From contig NZ_CP016094.1 in assembly GCF_001746835.1 (NCBI RefSeq), positions 1,612,001-1,676,000 on the forward strand: a stretch of DNA of 64,000 nt, written 5' to 3'. The notes beneath the pieces are model-generated. The model was not told the origin of the DNA and made no database searches. It saw only the letters and a program-made list of their open reading frames with translations. The DNA is from Lacunisphaera limnophila (lineage in GTDB: Bacteria; Verrucomicrobiota; Verrucomicrobiia; Opitutales; Opitutaceae). Of this stretch, positions 59,739-64,000 are shown one piece after another. The first letter of the stretch is position 1. The number at the start of each line of letters is the position of its first letter. Both the position numbers and the translations under genes were made by a program.

Positions 59739-62060
59739 CTAGAACTTGTAATCAGTGCTCAGACGGATCGTGCGGTATTCACCATACGTGAAGCCCTCGG
59801 TGACATAGTTCTTGTCAAAGAGATTGCCCACGTTGAGCCGCACCACGATGGCGTGCTTGTTGGCCAGCTTGAATTCCTTGGCCGCAGTCACCCAGTGCAC
59901 CAGATACTCGTCACTGCGCCGCGTCAGCGAGTTCAAGCCATTGTTCAGGTCGAGGATGGTGTCGTTCTTGTAGGTGAAACCATAACCGAGCCGGAGGCCG
60001 GCAGCCATGCCACCCTGGACCGTGTAACTCGCGGAGAACGTGCCGGATTTCTCGGGCGCCCGCGGCAACTCGCGACCGATCTTGAACTGCTCGGTGGCGC
60101 TCGCGCCGGTGATCTTGCCATCGTAGAAGGCCCAGCCCACGCGCAAATCGAGCGCTTTGGTCGGCTTGTAGGTCGCTTCAAATTCGTAGCCCTTGCTCTC
60201 CTCACCGGGCGAAAGCACGCCATAAGTGCGCGGGGGGACCAAGGACTGATCGTTGAACTGGCGACCCACGTTGGTCCGCTTCTGGGAGAAGACAGTCAGG
60301 GTGGTCCTCAGCGCGGGGTTCCAGACCGATTTGATGCCGCCTTCAAGGCCTTGAGCCTCCTGCGGAGGGAGAAACTCATTGTTGATATCGAGCAGGAACT
60401 GCGGCGCGTAGCTGGTGCTGTAGTTGGCAAAGAGCATGTGCTTCTTGGCCTTGTCCACCAAGGCGCCCACGCCGACTTGATAGATCGGGGTGGAGGGGAG
60501 TTCGATTTTGACCTTGGTCTGATGGTTGTAGTTTTCAATCAACTTGCCGCGAGCGTAGCCCAGTAACAGCTGGAAGCGATCATCGTAAGCCGAGAGAACC
60601 TCGCTGATGCGCGTATTGCTCCAGGTGCTGGTGAAACGCTGGGGTCCGCGGAATAACCGCCAAGGATTGTTGGGGTCGACCTGGGTGGGGATCGAGTTGG
60701 CGTTTCCCCCCAAGGTATTGGTCGGATCGATGGAGTTGGTGATGTAGTTGTTCTTCGGGAACGGGACATAGTCCGAAGCCACCGTGTCGCGGGTCGCCAG
60801 ACGGGTGACCGGGTCGTAGCCGACATTCAACGTGAACAGGTTCAGGGTCGCGCCGTTCTGGAAGGTGCGCCACTCCTTGAAGAAGTAGTCGTTGGTATTC
60901 CATTCATAACCAATCACGGTGCGCGACTTGATCGGGCCAAAATCATACTCGGCGAGCAGGTCGCCCTTATAACCACTGATCTCGTTGCCATCCTGTTGCT
61001 CCACGCCGAAAAATGGCGTCGGCGTCACGCGGAAAGGGTCGCCGCCGCCCGGGGTCACCTGATCGCGATCGCGGTTGTTCCGGGAATAGATGCCGCGGAA
61101 GGTGATGTGGTCCGTCAGCCGCGACGTCAGATCGACGGTCCAGTTCGTCATCGTGTTGTTGGCGCTGGAGAAGGGACCAAAGGTGTAGTTGGTCTCCCGC
61201 CCGAGCCCGCGCTTGTTCTTGTCGACGACTTCCGTCGTCTGGCCGGGTGGCACCCACACGATGGGTTGGAGCGCGCCGAAGCCGGTCTCAATTTCCAGGT
61301 ACTCATACTCGAACGTGAGTTCCGTGTTCGGGAATATGCGCCAGAGCGCCGAGGGGTTGATCGAAACCACCTGGTTCGAAAACCACTTGGAATCCCGCTC
61401 ATTGTAGGTGTAGGACATCGGCAGGCGGAAGCCCAGCTTGCCGGGCACCAGCGTGATGTCGAAATCGGTCTGGGCCCGGTAGAACGAGTAATCGCCCATG
61501 GAGGCCGTCGCGACACCGCGGACTCCGGTCTCGCTCCGGAGGCGCGGACGCTTGGTGATGAAGTTGATCACACCGCCCGGGTCATTCTGCCCATAAAGAA
61601 TCGAATTGGGCCCGCGGATGATCTCCACGCGGTCGACTCCCGTCATGTCGTAGAGCCGGCCACCCGGGGCGAAGCCGTTACGGCGAGGCAGCACGGTAAA
61701 CCCGCGGTTGGCATACTGCTGGTTGCCGCCCGCTCCCTCGGAGGTCTGGTTGTTCTGCGCCGCCAATCCCGGGACTATTTTGGTCAGCTGATCGCCGTTG
61801 AGGACCATCAAATCCTTCATCATCTCGGCACTGAAGACCGAGATGCCCATGGGGGTCTTTTCCAACGGCCGGGATACCAAGGTACCGGAGGTGGATTCAG
61901 TGACATCAGAACCCTCCGTGCTCGTCACGACAAAGGGTGAAAGCTCGAGGATTTCTTCACTGGTGGCGGGGCTGGCCGCCGGCGCAGTTTGCGCCAACAG
62001 TGCACCTGAAGTAAAAGCGGACAGTAAGCCCGCGGTGATAAACCTGCGTGATGATTTCAT
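59739..62060 (-). CDS. TonB-dependent receptor, LELSPFVV type (mannan locus)
   Basis: Outer-membrane receptor of 773 residues. Signal peptide to LLAQ (about residue 24), linker 'EEILELSPFVVTSTEGSD', plug with 'RPLEKTPMGISVFSAEMM', 'ANRGFTVLPRRNGF' and 'VDRVEIIRGPNSILYGQNDP', and a barrel that ends in Phe (YRTIRLSTDYKF). It heads the leftward run of mannan/xylan genes but is separated from them by a terminator, so it can be expressed at a different level. No SusD-like protein accompanies it. Likely imports oligosaccharides from the target polysaccharide; siderophore-like uptake cannot be excluded from sequence. Confidence 0.9.
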   Translation of the reverse strand: MKSSRRFITAGLLSAFTSGALLAQTAPAASPATSEEILELSPFVVTSTEGSDVTESTSGTLVSRPLEKTPMGISVFSAEMMKDLMVLNGDQLTKIVPGLAAQNNQTSEGAGGNQQYANRGFTVLPRRNGFAPGGRLYDMTGVDRVEIIRGPNSILYGQNDPGGVINFITKRPRLRSETGVRGVATASMGDYSFYRAQTDFDITLVPGKLGFRLPMSYTYNERDSKWFSNQVVSINPSALWRIFPNTELTFEYEYLEIETGFGALQPIVWVPPGQTTEVVDKNKRGLGRETNYTFGPFSSANNTMTNWTVDLTSRLTDHITFRGIYSRNNRDRDQVTPGGGDPFRVTPTPFFGVEQQDGNEISGYKGDLLAEYDFGPIKSRTVIGYEWNTNDYFFKEWRTFQNGATLNLFTLNVGYDPVTRLATRDTVASDYVPFPKNNYITNSIDPTNTLGGNANSIPTQVDPNNPWRLFRGPQRFTSTWSNTRISEVLSAYDDRFQLLLGYARGKLIENYNHQTKVKIELPSTPIYQVGVGALVDKAKKHMLFANYSTSYAPQFLLDINNEFLPPQEAQGLEGGIKSVWNPALRTTLTVFSQKRTNVGRQFNDQSLVPPRTYGVLSPGEESKGYEFEATYKPTKALDLRVGWAFYDGKITGASATEQFKIGRELPRAPEKSGTFSASYTVQGGMAAGLRLGYGFTYKNDTILDLNNGLNSLTRRSDEYLVHWVTAAKEFKLANKHAIVVRLNVGNLFDKNYVTEGFTYGEYRTIRLSTDYKF

Positions 62061-62158
62061 GTGGGGTTAGGGGTAAGGCTCTTCACCCACTGACGGACTA
62101 TCAGGTGAAGTGATGAGCTGAAGTAGCGAGCATCCCTTGCCTCGCAACCTCTCCGAAA

Positions 62159-62172
62159 CTAATATCGATTAG
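62159..62172. promoter_or_regulatory. Candidate operator CTAATATCGATTAG
   Basis: Inverted repeat CTAAT-ATCG-ATTAG in the divergent region between the TonB receptor (start 98 bp away) and the ThuA-like gene (92 bp away). It resembles 34517-34530, and more weakly 27740-27753. Confidence 0.45.
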
Positions 62173-62264
62173 CTTGTCCTCGCCCGCGCCGTGCACGGGG
62201 CCCTTGTCTTGCGTCAGCGCGCATTACTGTTGCCCCAGGCCCCCACTGGGACATTCCACCTGCG

Positions 62265-62918
62265 ATGGCCATGTACCCTTCCCGCGTCTTGGTATTTTGC
62301 GACGATCGGTATCACCCTGCTTCATTGGTGCGTGCAGGACTCGCTTTTCTGAATGATATCTACCGATTTGATTGGGTCGAGGATCCTAGAAATCGGGATC
62401 CGGCCAGCTTAGCCAACTACGGTGTGGTCGTGCTCGCGAAATCAAATCACTGCACGAGCGCTGACCACGCTCCGTGGACTGGTCGCGGCATTGAGGAGCA
62501 GTTGGATCGATATATCCAGGCAGGAGGTGGACTTGTCGCCCTCCACTCGGGCACTGCCGGATACCAAGGTGTCTCGTCCATCAGGAGTTTCCTGGGCGGA
62601 GTTTTCACCGGACATCCTCCCCCGTGCGAAGTGCAATTCCAGCCCGAGGGTAGTCATGAAATCCTGAATGGAATCCACGAGGATTTCTCCATCGATGACG
62701 AACACTATCAGATGGAGATGGACGATCCGGACGTTTCGGTCTTCCTGCGTTCGAAATCAGCATGCGGCACTCAACCCGCCGGCTGGACCCGTTCGCACGG
62801 TCAAGGTCGCGTATGTGTTTTGACCCCGGGTCACACTGCAGCGGTTTGGCATCACCACGCCTACCGGCAACTGCTGCATAACTCCATTCGCTGGGCAGCA
62901 AATGATGCGCATGACTGA
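62265..62918 (+). CDS. ThuA-like domain protein
   Basis: A 217-residue protein of the ThuA-like (trehalose utilisation, class I glutamine amidotransferase-like) fold. 'RVLVFCDDRYHPASLV' opens the domain, 'GGGLVALHSGTAGY' corresponds to the nucleophile-elbow region, and 'DEHYQMEMDDPDVSVFLRS', 'GRVCVLTPGHTAAVWHH' and 'LLHNSIRWAAND' follow the family order. In ThuA-like proteins the catalytic Cys of amidotransferases is normally lost, as here (ALHSG). These proteins are common in sugar loci of Verrucomicrobia, with little known about activity. Divergent from the TonB receptor, sharing its 204-bp promoter region. ATG 62271 is an alternative start. Confidence 0.8.
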   Translation: MAMYPSRVLVFCDDRYHPASLVRAGLAFLNDIYRFDWVEDPRNRDPASLANYGVVVLAKSNHCTSADHAPWTGRGIEEQLDRYIQAGGGLVALHSGTAGYQGVSSIRSFLGGVFTGHPPPCEVQFQPEGSHEILNGIHEDFSIDDEHYQMEMDDPDVSVFLRSKSACGTQPAGWTRSHGQGRVCVLTPGHTAAVWHHHAYRQLLHNSIRWAANDAHD

Positions 62919-63168
62919 TCGCATATTCGATAATGGCGCCACTTCATAGCTCCGGGCAACGAGCACATACTTTGACGTTACGGCGCTACTCCAAGAGCGC
63001 GCACCCAGAAGAGCGCAAGAGAAGTTAAACGTTTGATCGGTCGCATCGAACGCAGCCGCGCGTAGATTACCTGCTCATGTCCGTTTCGCAAAAGCCCTGA
63101 ATCCTTATTTCGGAGGCCACCCCTCGACGCCCATTACCAGTGATGAGAAGGAGCTGTTTTGCAGCTGG

Positions 63169-63684
63169 GTGCGTAATAATCCCGGGATCACGTCAGGCGA
63201 GATTTCTCACCCTGTTCCTGAGCGGCGGACCGAAATTATGCTCTTCATGCTCGCCAAAGGGGAAGTCTTTACCCCTTGGAGCGAAGCGAACGTCGATAAA
63301 CCGGAGGCTATACGGCTTTTTCCGTCCGCTCAGGACGAGGAAGCATTTCGACAATACCTTGACCGCAGCCGAAAGCGGCCAACGGATTTGTCTGAACTCG
63401 GTATTCGCTTAAAACCGGGTGTGTTGGTTGAATTCGACGGCGTCGATTATACGGTTACACGCCTATCTCCTAGCATGGTTAGCCTTCGGGCTGAGGACCA
63501 GGAGGAACGCACGCTTTCCTATCAAGCGTTACTCGATCTTAAGCCCTGTGTTGGGCGCAATTTCGGCGCCGAGAAGACATTTGAAGCCCTATACCGCGAA
63601 GCCCCGTTTAAGCATCGTGAGACCTATTTACGACCAATTGAGGCAGGAAAACGAATGATCTTCGTATTTCGAGAAGGATTGTGA
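63169..63684 (+). CDS. Hypothetical protein, accessory-type region
   Basis: Unrecognised protein of 171 residues from GTG 63169. The frame is open back to 63037, and an out-of-frame ATG at 63077 (MSVSQKP, then stop) would give a natural N-terminus if one frameshift near 63095 were undone ('ALNPYFGGHPSTPITSDEKE'). The gene may thus be frameshifted or simply start at GTG. A middle stretch 'KPGVLVEFDGVDYTVTRLSP' looks like a small beta-barrel and is followed by helical sequence. There is no signal peptide and no neighbour of known function. Base and codon use look less GC-rich than upstream, consistent with transferred DNA. Confidence 0.5.
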   Translation: MRNNPGITSGEISHPVPERRTEIMLFMLAKGEVFTPWSEANVDKPEAIRLFPSAQDEEAFRQYLDRSRKRPTDLSELGIRLKPGVLVEFDGVDYTVTRLSPSMVSLRAEDQEERTLSYQALLDLKPCVGRNFGAEKTFEALYREAPFKHRETYLRPIEAGKRMIFVFREGL

Positions 63685-63875
63685 CACGGGGGCCGGACGG
63701 GACCTCGCCATTCACAACGGCCAAGGTAACGGATCTCATTTGCGACGTAGCTAGAAGTTTCTAACGCGCGACCGAAGAGATTGTTTACGTCATCATAAGC
63801 AATTTCGCACAGCCGCCAGTCGCTTTGGCTTGTAATGCGAACCCAATAGAATCCAGGAGTACGAGGAATCTTCAT
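63624..63875 (-). CDS. Small hypothetical protein with PGFYWVR motif
   Basis: An 83-residue leftward frame beginning 'MKIPRTPGFYWVRITSQSDW' and continuing with CEIAYD and 'EIRYLGRCEWRGPVRPP'. The pattern PGFYWV plus a Trp-containing strand and a final Ile-Gly-x-(x)-Pro region is common in short proteins of phage, plasmid and island regions, whose function is unknown. It overlaps the end of the rightward hypothetical gene by 61 bp, so the two are convergent. The C-terminal 15 or so residues may be read-through past the usual family end. Confidence 0.5.
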   Translation of the reverse strand: MKIPRTPGFYWVRITSQSDWRLCEIAYDDVNNLFGRALETSSYVANEIRYLGRCEWRGPVRPPCHNPSRNTKIIRFPASIGRK

Positions 63876-63902
63876 AATAGTTGGTATAACGGAGCGCAGC
63901 TA

Positions 63903-64000
63903 GTGCACACCACCCTGCTGCCGGATGCCCTCAAGGGCAAGATTCGCAAAAGCTACGAGGAGGCGGTTACGCAGCTTTCTGCGCCAGCAGACTCGTCCCA
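63903..64000 (+). CDS. Start of an unidentified gene cut by the window edge
   Basis: From GTG 63903 the frame reads 'HTTLLPDALKGKIRKSYEEA' and on to the window end. The text is too short to identify; a vague likeness to the N-terminus of DinG/Rad3-type helicases (ALKGKIRKSYEEA) is only an impression. There is no ATG nearby, so the start is uncertain. Confidence 0.3.
   Translation, partial: MHTTLLPDALKGKIRKSYEEAVTQLSAPADSS

Noticed and set aside
1-64000. CRISPR arrays, rRNA genes, riboswitches and complete insertion sequences
   Set aside because: No regularly spaced direct repeats, rRNA signatures, riboswitch cores or transposase genes were seen on reading the window.

Overview
The window is a GC-rich bacterial chromosome segment that most resembles Verrucomicrobiota, probably Opitutaceae. 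This is an inference. It rests on TonB-dependent receptors carrying the N-terminal string (L/V)LSPFVV, on LacI regulators of the 'YRPDP.(I/L)SALM' type, on ASPIC/UnbV (CRTAC) proteins, and on the dense supply of secreted carbohydrate-active enzymes. Apart from a broken tRNA at 11.84 kb, no RNA gene was seen. There is no CRISPR array and no recognisable complete insertion sequence.

Region 1 (1-11.7 kb) is devoted to purine nucleosides. A leftward operon encodes a NUP-family protein, two tandem MTA/SAH-nucleosidase-like enzymes, an AzgA-type purine permease and an adenosine deaminase that is cut by the window edge. Divergent from it are a TonB-dependent receptor, a SAM hydrolase (DUF62) and a UraA/xanthine-type permease. 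A leftward Rieske oxygenase is translationally coupled to a broken second adenosine deaminase. The NUP protein, both nucleosidases, the deaminase and the SAM hydrolase all start with signal peptides. The locus therefore reads as one system: uptake across the outer membrane, stepwise conversion of SAM or nucleosides to free bases in the periplasm, then import of the bases by NCS2 permeases. Three 81-bp palindromic elements lie in this region, two of them flanking the SAM hydrolase gene in opposite orientation.

Region 2 (11.7-34.7 kb) follows the 5' part of a tRNA(CAU) and looks less GC-rich by eye. A leftward operon (alpha/beta esterase, GPH symporter, beta-helix protein, SASA esterase, SGNH hydrolase, DctA) faces a LacI regulator. 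Next come a divergent pair, a GT-C-like membrane protein and a 1206-residue double CRTAC protein, then a SusC-like TonB receptor and a GH42/esterase pair. The region ends in a 688-bp gene-poor stretch with an AraC-type remnant.

Region 3 (34.7-62.9 kb) is a hemicellulose/mannan utilisation locus. A rightward SSS transporter-GH3 pair converges on a co-directional leftward run of 17 genes. In transcription order these are GH130, LacI, SGNH, heparinase-fold lyase, GH5, GH2 mannosidase, sulfatase, 2-hydroxyacid dehydrogenase, MFS transporter, a ferritin-like protein, an ABC exporter, an isomerase-like Tat protein, an unrecognised Tat protein, SGNH, GH10 xylanase and a DUF1961 protein, with a TonB receptor and its terminator just upstream of GH130. 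A ThuA-like gene diverges from the receptor.

Region 4 (62.9-64.0 kb) has a different, more AT-rich style and carries short unrecognised genes of accessory type. A 14-bp inverted repeat, CTRATATCRATYAG, occurs upstream of the SSS-GH3 pair and of the last TonB receptor, with a weaker match before the second TonB receptor, and may be a shared operator.
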